Positions 8,495 to 17,750 of a stretch of DNA of 64,000 nt are shown piece by piece. Source of the DNA: Variovorax sp. PAMC28562 (GTDB lineage Bacteria; Pseudomonadota; Gammaproteobacteria; Burkholderiales; Burkholderiaceae_C); the NCBI RefSeq assembly GCF_014303735.1, contig NZ_CP060296.1, forward strand, positions 3,865,501-3,929,500, given 5' to 3'. The translations under genes were made by a program, and so were the position numbers. Each line of letters begins with the position of its first letter. Position 1 is the first letter of the stretch. Under the pieces are notes generated by a model that was not told where the DNA came from, ran no database searches, and was given only the letters and a program-made list of their open reading frames with translations.

Positions 8495-9646
8495 ATGATC
8501 GGAACGATGGAGCGCATTCTTCGCCTGATGGCCGAGCGCAAGGCCTCGGACATCTACCTTTCGGCGCATTCACCCGCGCTCATCCGGATCAACGGAAGTT
8601 GCCTTCCGATCAACGCGCAGATCTTGCCGGCCGACGCGCCGCTCAACTTGCTGGCCGAAGTCGTGCACGAAAGCCGCATCGCCGAGCTCGAACGCATGGG
8701 CGAGCTCAACATGGCGATCGCGCTCGAAGGTGCCGGCAACTACCGCATCAGCGCAATGCGCCAGCGCGGCACCTATGCGGTGGTGGTGCGGCACATCGCC
8801 TCGACGATTCCGAGCTTTGCCGACCTCAATCTGCCGGACATCCTGAAGACGCTCATCATGGAAAAGCGTGGGCTGATCCTGATGGTCGGCGCGACCGGCG
8901 CCGGCAAGACGACCACGCTGGCGTCGATGCTCGACTACCGCAACGAGAACGCCACCGGCCACATCCTGACGGTCGAAGAGCCGATCGAGTTCACCTACAC
9001 CAACAAGAAGTCGATGGTGAACCAGCGTGACGTGGGCAGCGATACGCAGTCGCTCAACATCGCATTGAAGAACGCACTGCGCCAGGCACCGGACGTGATC
9101 CAGATCGGCGAGATCCGTGACCGCGAGACGATGACCGCAGCCATCGCCTATGCGCAGTCGGGCCATCTGTGCGTCGCCACGCTCCATGCCAACAACAGCT
9201 ACCGCGCGCTGAATCGCATCCTGAGTTTCTATCCGGTGGAAGTGCGCGCCACGTTGCTGGGCGACCTGGGCGGTGCCCTGCGCGCCATCGTGGCGCAACG
9301 CCTGTTGCGCCAGCCGAGTGGCTCGCGCGTGCCGGCACTCGAAGTCATGCTGAACACCGCGCTGGTGGCCGAGCTGATCGAAAAAGGCGACTTCTCGGCC
9401 GTCAAGGAAGCGATGGAGCAGTCGATGGCCGAGGGCTCGCAGACCTTCGAAGAAGACATCGCCCGCCTCATCAACGAAGGCCGCGTGTCGCGGGAAGAAG
9501 GCCTGTCGCAAGCCGATTCGCCGACCAACCTGATGTGGCGTCTGCAAAACGCCGACGCGCCCAAGGCGCCCGCCGCCGAACGCGCATTGCTAGACCAGGT
9601 CGATGAACCGACGTTCACAGACATCACGCTCGACGTCCGCTTTTAA
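8495..9646 (+). CDS. pilU: PilT/PilU-type twitching motility ATPase
   Basis: 383 residues, GspE/PilT superfamily hexameric ATPase that powers type IV pilus retraction at the inner membrane. The Walker A motif is GATGAGKT (132-139), the Asp box is around EEPIEF, the Walker B-like block is IGEIRD (204-209) and the His box is SGHLCVATLHAN (222-233). The N-terminus MERILRLMAERKASDIYLS and the long C-terminus are more like PilU than PilT. A good RBS (GGAGGAG) precedes the ATG. No other pilus gene is nearby; it sits between dapD and dapE, which is an unusual setting. Confidence 0.85.
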   Translation: MIGTMERILRLMAERKASDIYLSAHSPALIRINGSCLPINAQILPADAPLNLLAEVVHESRIAELERMGELNMAIALEGAGNYRISAMRQRGTYAVVVRHIASTIPSFADLNLPDILKTLIMEKRGLILMVGATGAGKTTTLASMLDYRNENATGHILTVEEPIEFTYTNKKSMVNQRDVGSDTQSLNIALKNALRQAPDVIQIGEIRDRETMTAAIAYAQSGHLCVATLHANNSYRALNRILSFYPVEVRATLLGDLGGALRAIVAQRLLRQPSGSRVPALEVMLNTALVAELIEKGDFSAVKEAMEQSMAEGSQTFEEDIARLINEGRVSREEGLSQADSPTNLMWRLQNADAPKAPAAERALLDQVDEPTFTDITLDVRF

Positions 9647-9670
9647 GCCTTCAACCCCACTCCGATTTCG

Positions 9671-10852
9671 ATGTCCCGAACCCTCCAGCTTGCCGAACAC
9701 CTGATCTCACGCCCTTCGGTCACGCCCGAAGACGGCGGTTGCCAGCAAATCATCGGCGAGCGTTTGGCGCCCCTCGGCTTCACGCTGGAAACGATCGAAA
9801 GCGGGCCGACGAATTTTCGAGTCACCAATCTGTGGGCGAAGCGGATAGCCGCTACAAAGTCTTCGGGAGAGCAAGCCAAAACGCTGGTCTTCGCCGGCCA
9901 CACCGACGTGGTGCCGACCGGCCCGGTCGACCAGTGGACCAGCCACCCCTTCACGCCAACCCATCGAGACGGCAAGCTGTACGGCCGCGGTGCCTGCGAC
10001 ATGAAGACATCCATCGCCGCCTTCGTGGTGGCGATCGAAGAGTTTCTGAAAGCAGTGCCCGAACCGGGTGTCTCTTTGGCGTTGCTCATCACCAGCGACG
10101 AGGAAGGTCCGGGTGTCGATGGCACGGTGGCGGTGTGCAACGCGCTGGCCGCGCGCGGTGAAGTCATCGACTACTGCATCGTCGGCGAGCCGACGGCCGT
10201 GGAGCGCTGCGGCGACATGATCAAGAACGGCCGTCGCGGCACGATGAGCGGCAAGCTGACGGTCAAGGGCGTGCAGGGCCACATCGCCTACCCGCATCTT
10301 GCAAAGAATCCGGTGCATGCGTTCGCGCCAGCGCTCGCCGAGTTGGTCGCCATCAACAGCGCAGGCGGCTGGGACGCCGGCAACGCGTCGTTCCAGCCGA
10401 CGAGCTGGCAGGTCAGTAACTTTCACTCGGGCACCGGTGCCGGTAACGTGATCCCGGGCGCGGCCGTCATCGACTTCAACCTCCGCTTTTCGACCGAGTC
10501 CACAGTCGAATCGCTGCAGCAGCGCGTGCACGCCGTGCTCGATGCACATGCGCTCGACTACACGCTGGCGTGGACGATCGGCGGCCTGCCCTTCTTGACG
10601 CAACCGGGTGATTTGGTCGAAGCGGTTCGCGCCGCCATCGCCGACGAGACAGGCATCGCCACCGAGCTGTCGACCAGCGGCGGCACCAGTGACGCACGCT
10701 TCATTGCCAAGATCTGCAAGCAGGTGATCGAGGTGGGGCCGGTCAACGCCAGCATCCACAAGATCGACGAGCACATCGACGTCGCATCGATCGAGACGCT
10801 GAAGAACATCTACCGCCGTACGCTCGAACGGCTCGACAAGTCGCTGGCCTGA
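9671..10852 (+). CDS. dapE: Succinyl-diaminopimelate desuccinylase
   Basis: 393 residues, M20 metallopeptidase family. It releases succinate from N-succinyl-LL-DAP. Metal-site motifs are [11 protein letters not shown] (H and D), [23 protein letters not shown] (Glu pair) and IVGEPT; the dimerisation domain begins near [14 protein letters not shown] short extra stretch ([18 protein letters not shown]) before FAGHTDV makes it slightly longer than typical (about 375). The stop overlaps the prmB start by one base (TGATG), so the two are translationally coupled. Confidence 0.95.
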   Translation: MSRTLQLAEHLISRPSVTPEDGGCQQIIGERLAPLGFTLETIESGPTNFRVTNLWAKRIAATKSSGEQAKTLVFAGHTDVVPTGPVDQWTSHPFTPTHRDGKLYGRGACDMKTSIAAFVVAIEEFLKAVPEPGVSLALLITSDEEGPGVDGTVAVCNALAARGEVIDYCIVGEPTAVERCGDMIKNGRRGTMSGKLTVKGVQGHIAYPHLAKNPVHAFAPALAELVAINSAGGWDAGNASFQPTSWQVSNFHSGTGAGNVIPGAAVIDFNLRFSTESTVESLQQRVHAVLDAHALDYTLAWTIGGLPFLTQPGDLVEAVRAAIADETGIATELSTSGGTSDARFIAKICKQVIEVGPVNASIHKIDEHIDVASIETLKNIYRRTLERLDKSLA

Positions 10853-11745
10853 TGCAACCGATGCAGTCCGTACGCAGCGTGATCGAGCTGGTGGAAGCCG
10901 GCGCAACGCAATTGACTGAGGCCGGCGTCGCCTTCGGACACGGCACCATCAACGCTTTCGACGAAGCCGCGTGGCTGGTGCTGTGGCAGCTGCAGCTGCC
11001 GATCGACGACCTCGACGCCGTGGCCGATCGGTCTGTGTCGCCAGCCGATCAAGCCAAGGTCGCGGCACTGCTGCAGCGGCGCATCGACACGCGCCAGCCC
11101 GCGGCCTATCTCACCAAGGAGGCGTGGCTGCAAGGCGTGCCGTTCTACGTGGACGAGCGTGCCATCGTGCCGCGCAGCTTCATCGCTGAGCTGATCGTCG
11201 ATGGCAGCATCGACTACTGGCTCGGCGAGCACACGCAGCGGGTGCTCGATCTGTGCACCGGCAACGGCAGCCTGGCCGTGCTGGCCGCAATGACGTATCC
11301 GGACGTCTCGGTCACCGCCGCGGACATTTCCACCGAAGCGCTCGAAGTCGCCGCCATCAACGTGGCGCGGCACGCACTCGACGCGCGCATCACGCTGGTC
11401 GCCTCCGATGCACTGACCCGCGTGACCGGGCCGTTCGACCTGATCCTCTGCAACCCGCCCTACGTCAACACCTCCAGCATGAAAGCGCTGCCGGCGGAAT
11501 ACCGTGCCGAGCCAGAACTCGCACTGGCCGGAGGCGCCGACGGCATGGATTTCATTCGCACGCTGTTCGAGACCGCGCCCGCGAAGATGAGCGAGAGCGC
11601 TGTGCTGGTGCTTGAAATCGGCAACGAGCGCACGCATTTCGAAGCAGCGTTTCCGAGGCTGCAGGCCGTGTGGCTGGAAACCTCGGCCGGTGAAGACCAG
11701 GTGTTGCTGCTGACGCGCGAGACGCTGGTCCGCGACTTGCACTGA
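10852..11745 (+). CDS. prmB: Ribosomal protein uL3 N5-glutamine methyltransferase
   Basis: 297 residues, HemK/PrmB family. It methylates a glutamine of ribosomal protein L3 using SAM. SAM motif I is VLDLCTGNGSLAVLAA and the substrate Gln-binding signature is CNPPYVN. The N-terminal substrate domain carries AAYLTKEAWLQG and VDERAIVPRSFIAELI, the form seen in PrmB rather than PrmC. A second possible start is the ATG at 10861. It overlaps the dapE stop by one base. Confidence 0.9.
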   Translation: MQPMQSVRSVIELVEAGATQLTEAGVAFGHGTINAFDEAAWLVLWQLQLPIDDLDAVADRSVSPADQAKVAALLQRRIDTRQPAAYLTKEAWLQGVPFYVDERAIVPRSFIAELIVDGSIDYWLGEHTQRVLDLCTGNGSLAVLAAMTYPDVSVTAADISTEALEVAAINVARHALDARITLVASDALTRVTGPFDLILCNPPYVNTSSMKALPAEYRAEPELALAGGADGMDFIRTLFETAPAKMSESAVLVLEIGNERTHFEAAFPRLQAVWLETSAGEDQVLLLTRETLVRDLH

Positions 11746-11808
11746 TCTTTTGTCCGGCGCCCCGCTCTGCGGCGCCGGCTTGGATTTGCGAACGAGGCGA
11801 CTCTGAAC

Positions 11809-13632
11809 ATGACCGTACTTCTGGAAATCGAACTGCCTCGCACACTCGACGTGTGGGTGGGCGAGTTGCTTGCCGGAGCGAAAGGCGCGAAGCCGGGCTA
11901 TTCAGTGGGGCCGGCAGAGTCCGTAGAGGGCTGGCTCTTTGAAGGCACTGCCGCCCGGCGCGCGGCCGAGCAGCAGCTCGCGGCGGCTGGCATCCACTCA
12001 CGCTTCATGAGCCCCTACAAGCCGCTGGTCCATCACTTTCTGGAACACGTCGATTGCAACGACCTGGCGCACGTGGTGGTTCACTACCCGGTGCATCCAA
12101 ACGCGCCGCCGCGCCGCTTCGCGCTGGAGGCTTACCCACTGGTCGACATGGTTGCCGGCGCTGAACTTCACCTGGAGCCGCAGGCGGTTGCCGCCGGCAT
12201 GCCGCAATACCGGGTCGAGCTGCGCTGGCACAACGGCGCCCGCCGCAGTGACACCGTGTTCGCGCCGAATCGGGTGCATGTCGACGCTCTAGGCGAAACG
12301 CTGCTCTCGCCGACCGCGTGGCTGAGCGTGAAACATCGCGACGGCAGCATCACCGAAGGTCGCCGCGAATCCGACTACGAAGCGCTTTTTCGGCGCGCCA
12401 TCGAGTGCGTTCAAGGTCACGCGTGGCCCGGCACCGAACCGTACTTCGAACGGCTCGACATCCGCGTCGACCTGCCCGGCATCCACTACGCGCCGCTGCA
12501 GGAAACCGGCTTCCTCGACACGCAAGAGGCGCTGCACGAAGACCTGTATTTTTCATTGATGGAAATCTTTCAGCGTCGCAGCGGGCGGCCCGAAGGCGAC
12601 CGGCGCATGCAGCCCGGACAGATCGTCCCGGACGTGCGTTCGAGCAGCGGCGCGATTCGACTGCGCATCGCGGTTCAAAGCTATCCAACAATCGCCGCGG
12701 TTACCGAGACAGCCGCAGATGTCACCACCTCGGTGATCGGCTCCAAAACCGGCTCTGGCGATGTGCCGCTTGCTAAATCGGTTGCGCCGCTGGCGCCCGC
12801 CCGCATCGCGTCAGAGCTGAGCCTCATCGCCGGTCGACGGTTCGAAGCCACGACGCGGCAAGGCCGCACCGTTGCTGGCGTCTATCGCGCGGGCACCGGG
12901 CCTGCGGTCATCATCAGCGGCGCGCAGCACGCCAACGAGACCTCAGGTGTGGTCGGCGCACTGCGCGCAGCCAAGGTACTCGCGCAGCAACCCGATGCGC
13001 ACTTCGCGCTCATTCCGCTGGAAAACCCCGACGGTTACGCGCTCCACCGCGAGTTGTGCGCCCACGCACCGCGCCACATGCACCATGCCGCGCGCTATAC
13101 CGCGCTGGGCGACGACCTCGAATATCGCGACGCGGCGCCCTGGTACGAGCGCGAGGCGAGGCACCAGGCGGTCACGCTGTCGGGTGCCGATCTGCACATC
13201 AACCTACACGGCTATCCGGCGCACGAATGGACTCGGCCCCTGAGCGGCTACATCCCGCGCGGCTTCGGGGCGTGGACGATTCCGAAGGGCTTCTTCCTGA
13301 TCGTGCGCCACCACGCCGGCTGGGCCGAGCGCGCACGGCAGCTTGCGACACACGTCTGCAAGCAACTGGCAACACGGCCAGCGTTGGTCGCATTCAACGA
13401 AAAACAGCTCGCCAGTTACAATGCCCACGCCGGCGATCTTCCTTTCGAAGTCATCCATGGCACGGCCTGCACGATCAGCGAGGTCAACCGTCCGGGCCCC
13501 GCCCTGACGTTGATCACCGAGTTTCCTGACGAAACGATCTACGGCGATCCTTTCATTCTTGCCCACGACACCCAGACCGCCACGGTGCTGGCCGCGGTCG
13601 AAGCCCTGGGCCTAATTTCGCCGAGTCAATGA
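11809..13632 (+). CDS. M14-family zinc carboxypeptidase-like protein
   Basis: 607 residues. The C-terminal half is an M14 peptidase: GAQHANETSG supplies the zinc His and Glu, LHINLHGYPAHEW carries the third zinc His, and TACTISEVN is a candidate for the catalytic Glu region. The N-terminal 300 residues (VSVKHRDGSI-type text) match nothing I recognise and look like a separate beta-rich domain. No signal peptide is visible, so it is probably cytoplasmic. The stop overlaps the next gene's start by 4 bp (ATGA). The substrate is unknown. Confidence 0.75.
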   Translation: MTVLLEIELPRTLDVWVGELLAGAKGAKPGYSVGPAESVEGWLFEGTAARRAAEQQLAAAGIHSRFMSPYKPLVHHFLEHVDCNDLAHVVVHYPVHPNAPPRRFALEAYPLVDMVAGAELHLEPQAVAAGMPQYRVELRWHNGARRSDTVFAPNRVHVDALGETLLSPTAWLSVKHRDGSITEGRRESDYEALFRRAIECVQGHAWPGTEPYFERLDIRVDLPGIHYAPLQETGFLDTQEALHEDLYFSLMEIFQRRSGRPEGDRRMQPGQIVPDVRSSSGAIRLRIAVQSYPTIAAVTETAADVTTSVIGSKTGSGDVPLAKSVAPLAPARIASELSLIAGRRFEATTRQGRTVAGVYRAGTGPAVIISGAQHANETSGVVGALRAAKVLAQQPDAHFALIPLENPDGYALHRELCAHAPRHMHHAARYTALGDDLEYRDAAPWYEREARHQAVTLSGADLHINLHGYPAHEWTRPLSGYIPRGFGAWTIPKGFFLIVRHHAGWAERARQLATHVCKQLATRPALVAFNEKQLASYNAHAGDLPFEVIHGTACTISEVNRPGPALTLITEFPDETIYGDPFILAHDTQTATVLAAVEALGLISPSQ

Positions 13633-15563
13633 TTACTCTTAAAAACGTCGTTCTGCGTCGCAGCGCCAAGAAGCTGCTCGACGGTGCCACCGTCAACCTC
13701 AACCCAGGCGAAAAAGTCGGGTTGGTCGGCCGCAACGGCGCCGGCAAGTCGACCCTGTTCGCGCTCTTCAATGGCACGCTGCACGAAGACGGCGGCGACT
13801 TCTATGTGCCCAAGCAATGGCGCATGGCACAGGTAGCGCAGGACATGCCCGAGACCGACGAGTCGGCCACGGAGTTCGTGGTCGGCGGCGACACGCGGCT
13901 GGTCGAAGTGCGCAACACCCTGGCCGCCATCGAGGCCGCATATGAAGCCAATCCGGACGATGCCGACATCGGCATGGAACTGGCACACGCCTACACCGAC
14001 CTGGCGGACGCCGGCGAGCACGACGCGGTGCCGCGCGCGCAGGCGCTCATTCAGGGCCTGGGTTTCAAGACCCATGAGCTCGACGGGCCGGTCAACAGCT
14101 TTTCGGGCGGCTGGCGCATGCGCCTGCAACTCGCGCGGGCCCTCATGTGCCCGAGCGATTTGCTGCTGCTCGACGAACCGACCAATCACCTGGACCTCGA
14201 CGCCTTGGTCTGGCTCGAAGCCTGGTTGCAGCGCTACCAGGGCACGATGATCGTCATCAGCCACGACCGCGAATTCCTCGATGCGGTGACCGACGTGACG
14301 CTGCACATCGCCAACGCACAGCTCACACGTTACGGCGGCAACTACAGCGCCTTCGAGACGCTGCGCGCCGAGCAAATGGCACTTCAGCAAACGGCATTCG
14401 GAAAGCAACAGGACAAGATCGCGCACTTGCAGAAGTTCATCGACCGCTTCAAGGCGAAGGCCAGCAAGGCCAAGCAGGCGCAAAGCCGGGTGAAAGCCCT
14501 GGAGCGAATGGAAAAGATCGCACCACTGCTGGCTGAAGCCGACTTCACATTCGAATTCAAGGAGCCGGGCAACATCCCGAATCCGATGCTGTCGATCAGC
14601 AAGGCGAGCTTCGGCTATGTGGTGGACGACGTTCCCAAGACCATCCTGACGGATGTAAGCCGTTCTGTGCAGGCTGGCCAGCGCATCGGCATCCTGGGCG
14701 CCAACGGCCAGGGCAAGTCGACGTTGGTCAAGACCATCGCGCGCGAAATGGGCGCGCTGGCCGGCGAAGTGACCGAAGGAAAGGGCCTCAACATCGGCTA
14801 CTTCGCACAGCAAGAGCTCGACGTGCTGCGCCCGCAAGACAATCCGCTAGAACACATGATGCGCATGGCGCGCGAGCTCGGCAGCGCGGTCAAGGAGCGC
14901 ACCGGCGAACAAGACCTGCGCAGCTTTCTGGGCAGCTTCAACTTCAGCGGCGACATGGTCAAGCAGGCGGTCGGCACCATGAGCGGCGGCGAAAAAGCGC
15001 GACTGGTGCTGGCGATGATGGTGTGGCAACGCCCTAACCTGCTGCTGCTCGATGAGCCTACAAATCACCTGGACCTGGCAACGCGCGAAGCACTGGCCGT
15101 CGCCCTCAACGAATTCGAGGGCACGCTGATGCTGGTGAGCCATGACCGCGCACTGCTGCGTTCGGTCTGCGACGAGTTCTGGCTGGTCGGGCGTGGCGCC
15201 GTTGCCGACTTCGACGGAGACCTGGACGACTATCAGCGTTACCTCTTCGAAGAAGCCAAGCGACAGCGCGAAGAAGCCAAGGTCGCCACGCGCGAGGCGG
15301 CGGTTGCCGTCAAGCCGATCGTTGCAGCGCCGGCGCGTGTCGACCAGACCAAGCCGATCCGCAAGGAGCTGGCGCAAGTCGACGAGAAGCTGGCGACAGC
15401 CGGCGCCGAGAAGACTTCGCTCGAAGCAAAAATGGCGAAGCAGGGCAAAGCCGCGGACATGGCGGACGCCGGCAAGCGTCTGAAAGCGGTCAACGAAGAG
15501 ATCACCAAGCTCGAAGAGCGGTGGCTGTCGCTGTCGGATCAACTCGAGGGGCTGTTAGCCTGA
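13629..15563 (+). CDS. ABC-F family ATPase (YheS/Uup-like ribosome-associated)
   Basis: 644 residues with two ABC domains and no membrane segments. Walker A motifs are GRNGAGKS (about residue 37) and GANGQGKS (about 358). The signatures are FSGGWRMRL and MSGGEKARL, and each domain has a LLLLDEPTNHLDL Walker B. The inter-domain linker is charged and helical (KFIDRFKAKASKAKQAQ), and a long C-terminal coiled coil follows (about 545-644), as in YheS/Uup. The family acts on stalled ribosomes. The start overlaps the M14 gene stop (ATGA). Confidence 0.88.
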   Translation: MITLKNVVLRRSAKKLLDGATVNLNPGEKVGLVGRNGAGKSTLFALFNGTLHEDGGDFYVPKQWRMAQVAQDMPETDESATEFVVGGDTRLVEVRNTLAAIEAAYEANPDDADIGMELAHAYTDLADAGEHDAVPRAQALIQGLGFKTHELDGPVNSFSGGWRMRLQLARALMCPSDLLLLDEPTNHLDLDALVWLEAWLQRYQGTMIVISHDREFLDAVTDVTLHIANAQLTRYGGNYSAFETLRAEQMALQQTAFGKQQDKIAHLQKFIDRFKAKASKAKQAQSRVKALERMEKIAPLLAEADFTFEFKEPGNIPNPMLSISKASFGYVVDDVPKTILTDVSRSVQAGQRIGILGANGQGKSTLVKTIAREMGALAGEVTEGKGLNIGYFAQQELDVLRPQDNPLEHMMRMARELGSAVKERTGEQDLRSFLGSFNFSGDMVKQAVGTMSGGEKARLVLAMMVWQRPNLLLLDEPTNHLDLATREALAVALNEFEGTLMLVSHDRALLRSVCDEFWLVGRGAVADFDGDLDDYQRYLFEEAKRQREEAKVATREAAVAVKPIVAAPARVDQTKPIRKELAQVDEKLATAGAEKTSLEAKMAKQGKAADMADAGKRLKAVNEEITKLEERWLSLSDQLEGLLA

Positions 15564-15600
15564 TCGGCATCACGACGGCCACGACGAAGGAACAGCATCC

Positions 15601-16128
15601 ATGCCCTCCGCCCTCGAACTCGCCAAAGGCAACGCCGACCTGATCGCGGCGGTACAGCGCAGCCGCCGCCTGCTGGCACGCAAGGCGCTGCTCGCCGCAG
15701 CGGCGAGCGCTGTGCCGCTGCCAGGCGTCGATTGGGTCGCCGACGCCGCGCTGCTGTCACGACTGGTACCGCAGATCAGCGCGGAGTTCGGCCTGTCGGT
15801 CACGCAGATCGAAAACCTGGCGCCGCACAAGCGCGAGCGCATTCAAAAGGCGGCCGCCGCCGTCGGCGCGTTGCTGATCGGACGACTCGTCACGCGCGAT
15901 CTGCTGCTCTTGCTAGCGCGCCATGCCGGGATGCGGCTGACGATCAAGCAGGCGACCAAATACGTGCCGCTGGCCGGCCAGATCGTGTCGGCTGCGCTGG
16001 GCTACGCAGCCTTGCGCGCGCTCGGCGAGCAGCACATCAAGGATTGCGTGAAGGTAGCGTTGTCGGTGCAGCACCTGTTGCCGCCGTCGTCGCGCGGCAC
16101 GCTTGGGTCGACGATCAACCTGCACTGA
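15601..16128 (+). CDS. Hypothetical hydrophobic protein (DUF697-like)
   Basis: 175 residues, Ala/Leu-rich. The segment AVPLPGVDWVADAALLSRLVPQISAEFGLS resembles the VPxPxxD block of the DUF697 domain found at the C-termini of some bacterial GTPases; two hydrophobic stretches follow (AAAVGALLIGRLV and IVSAALGYAALRAL). There is no GTPase domain here. It lies 37 bp after the ABC-F gene and may be cotranscribed. Function unknown. Confidence 0.7.
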   Translation: MPSALELAKGNADLIAAVQRSRRLLARKALLAAAASAVPLPGVDWVADAALLSRLVPQISAEFGLSVTQIENLAPHKRERIQKAAAAVGALLIGRLVTRDLLLLLARHAGMRLTIKQATKYVPLAGQIVSAALGYAALRALGEQHIKDCVKVALSVQHLLPPSSRGTLGSTINLH

Positions 16129-16396
16129 ACTCGCGTGGGCGGATGCGCGTGCAAGCGATTACGCCTGCAGAACTTTCGTACTCAAATCCTTGCGTGGCTT
16201 ATCCTGCAAGCGTAGCGGTCGCCAACGTGCGGGCCTGACAACGGGAACTGGTGTGAAATACACCCTTGTGTATGCGGTATATCCGCGACAGACTCACTTG
16301 CGTCAGTCAGGTACTGGTCAACTCGATAACTAGAAAAGTAACCAGAGACAAAATTGTTCCTCCTGCGCAGCTCAATCGGAGGAACGGGAAAAGCCA

Positions 16397-16624
16397 ATGA
16401 ATGAATCGGACCTTGCAGCATCGGTCGAGCGTCTCATGGAGCGGGTGGACTACTACCTGCACTGCGAGCTCGACGACGAATACGACCATGAACAGCCAGA
16501 GACTGCTCGCAGCGTGCTCGAAGCGGCACTCAGGTCGGAGTTGCTGCGTGCCAGTGCCATCGGGATCATTTCGGCCATTGCTTCTCCGACGCATTCCTCG
16601 AAGGATGATGACCAGGTCGCTTGA
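16397..16624 (+). CDS. Small hypothetical protein
   Basis: 75 residues, very acidic in the middle (ELDDEYDHEQPE), with an amphipathic C-terminal half. A GGAGGA lies 13 bases upstream of the ATG, a little far for an RBS. It is preceded by 268 bp without a recognisable gene and followed by a bidirectional terminator hairpin at 16688-16718, which fits a real short transcript. No family recognised. Confidence 0.45.
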   Translation: MNESDLAASVERLMERVDYYLHCELDDEYDHEQPETARSVLEAALRSELLRASAIGIISAIASPTHSSKDDDQVA

Positions 16625-16687
16625 TCCTTCACCATCAGGCGAGCCAACGGACTCGTTGGTGTTTCTTTGCTCTTCGAACCCAAAGAA

Positions 16688-16718
16688 AAAGCCTGCTATC
16701 GATTAAATAGCAGGCTTT
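16688..16718. terminator. Rho-independent terminator, bidirectional
   Basis: AAAGCCTGCTA (16688-16698) pairs perfectly with TAGCAGGCTTT (16708-16718) around a 9-nt loop. On the minus strand the stem runs into TTTTTCTTT, a good U-tract for ending the tRNA-Lys transcript. On the plus strand it follows the small gene at 16397-16624. Confidence 0.8.
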
Positions 16719-16739
16719 AGCGCCCCGATACGGGGAAAT

Positions 16740-16815
16740 TGGTGGGACGTGCGGGGGTCGAACCCACGACAAACGGATTAAAAGTCCGCTGCTCTACCAA
16801 CTGAGCTAACGTCCC
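16740..16815 (-). tRNA. tRNA-Lys (anticodon TTT)
   Basis: 76 nt with encoded CCA (16742-16740). The acceptor stem GGGACGT pairs with ACGTCCC; the D-arm is GCTCAGTTGGTAGAGC; the anticodon loop is CTTTTAA with TTT at its centre; the T-arm is GTGGGTTCGACCCCCGC-like. It lies 47 nt downstream of the tcdA stop, with a terminator hairpin 22 nt beyond its 3' end. Confidence 0.95.
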
Positions 16816-16861
16816 GGACTGAGCTTTTCTGTTTTGCCGGCGGGGTCCAGCAAAGCCTCTG

Positions 16862-16867
16862 ATTATA
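16862..16867 (-). promoter_or_regulatory. Putative -10 element for tRNA-Lys
   Basis: A perfect TATAAT on the minus strand sits 47 nt upstream of the tRNA 5' end, overlapping the last codons of tcdA. I see no good -35 at standard spacing, so the call rests on the -10 alone. Confidence 0.4.
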
Positions 16868-17744
16868 GCTTGCCGCCGCTGGCAATTTCGTCGAGAACCC
16901 ACCCAGCAGCACATTGACCGAAAGTTGCAGTGACGGTCACGACGGAACCGTATCCATGACAGTTGAGAGTGCCGTCGCTGTCGGCACCTTGGTCTATCGC
17001 GCAGGAGGCGTCGGGTGGCGCCACGCTCTCGCGGCTGAACACGCAGGTCACGCCCATTTTCTTGCCTTCGCGAGGCGCGCCATGCTCTTTGCGAAGTCGC
17101 TGGCGCAACTGAGCCAGCAACGGGTCGTGCGTGACGAGTGACAAATCTTCGATGTCGACCCGGTGTGCCATGCGCTTGCCGCCTGCAGCGCCGACCGTGA
17201 CGAAGCGTGCGCCGGCCTCGTTGAACTCTCTGCTGTCACGACGCCGTGCCCACGCCGCCATCGCCACCTTGGCGCGGACCTGATCGCAAGCATCGATCAG
17301 TGCCGTCACCGGTCCCTGTGCCGTCTGTGCTGCATCGAAAAGCGCAAGCCAGTTGTCGGGCTCGACGAAGTCATCGACCGTGTACACCTTGCATTCGGGA
17401 TTGATGCTGGCAATGCGGTCCCGCATCGCTTCGACCTTGGCCTGTCCCAGCGTGCCGGTCAGCGCATGAATCTGCCGATTGATGTTCGACTCGGAGATGT
17501 GATCGAGATCGATGAGTGTCAGCCGTCCGACGCCGCTGCGCGCCAGCGCCTCGACAGCCCACGAACCGACGCCACCAATGCCGGTGACGACGACATGCGC
17601 ATTGCGAAGTCGCGCGGCGCCAGTGACGCCATAAAGTCGGTCGAGCCCGCCGAATCGACGTACCAGATCAGGCTTGTCCTCAACCGAGGCCTTGGGCACG
17701 ATCTGGACTGCAACGTCGAGTGGAGTCGGAGCGCCCAACGGCAA
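16863..17744 (-). CDS. tcdA: tRNA threonylcarbamoyladenosine dehydratase
   Basis: 293 residues, ThiF/HesA/UBA-type ATP-dependent enzyme. It cyclises t6A to ct6A in ANN-decoding tRNAs. RRFGGLDRLYG begins the domain; VVTGIGGVGSWAVEALARSG is the ATP-binding Gly loop; DLDHISESNINRQIHA is the conserved adenylation block. The C-terminal CVFSRE and a GSVVTVTATFG block match TcdA. The start is uncertain: TTG at 17744 or GTG at 17699, with no ATG before the conserved core. A tRNA-Lys gene, from a class of tRNA that carries this modification, lies immediately downstream. Confidence 0.88.
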   Translation of the reverse strand: MPLGAPTPLDVAVQIVPKASVEDKPDLVRRFGGLDRLYGVTGAARLRNAHVVVTGIGGVGSWAVEALARSGVGRLTLIDLDHISESNINRQIHALTGTLGQAKVEAMRDRIASINPECKVYTVDDFVEPDNWLALFDAAQTAQGPVTALIDACDQVRAKVAMAAWARRRDSREFNEAGARFVTVGAAGGKRMAHRVDIEDLSLVTHDPLLAQLRQRLRKEHGAPREGKKMGVTCVFSRESVAPPDASCAIDQGADSDGTLNCHGYGSVVTVTATFGQCAAGWVLDEIASGGKL

Positions 17745-17750
17745 GCCTGC

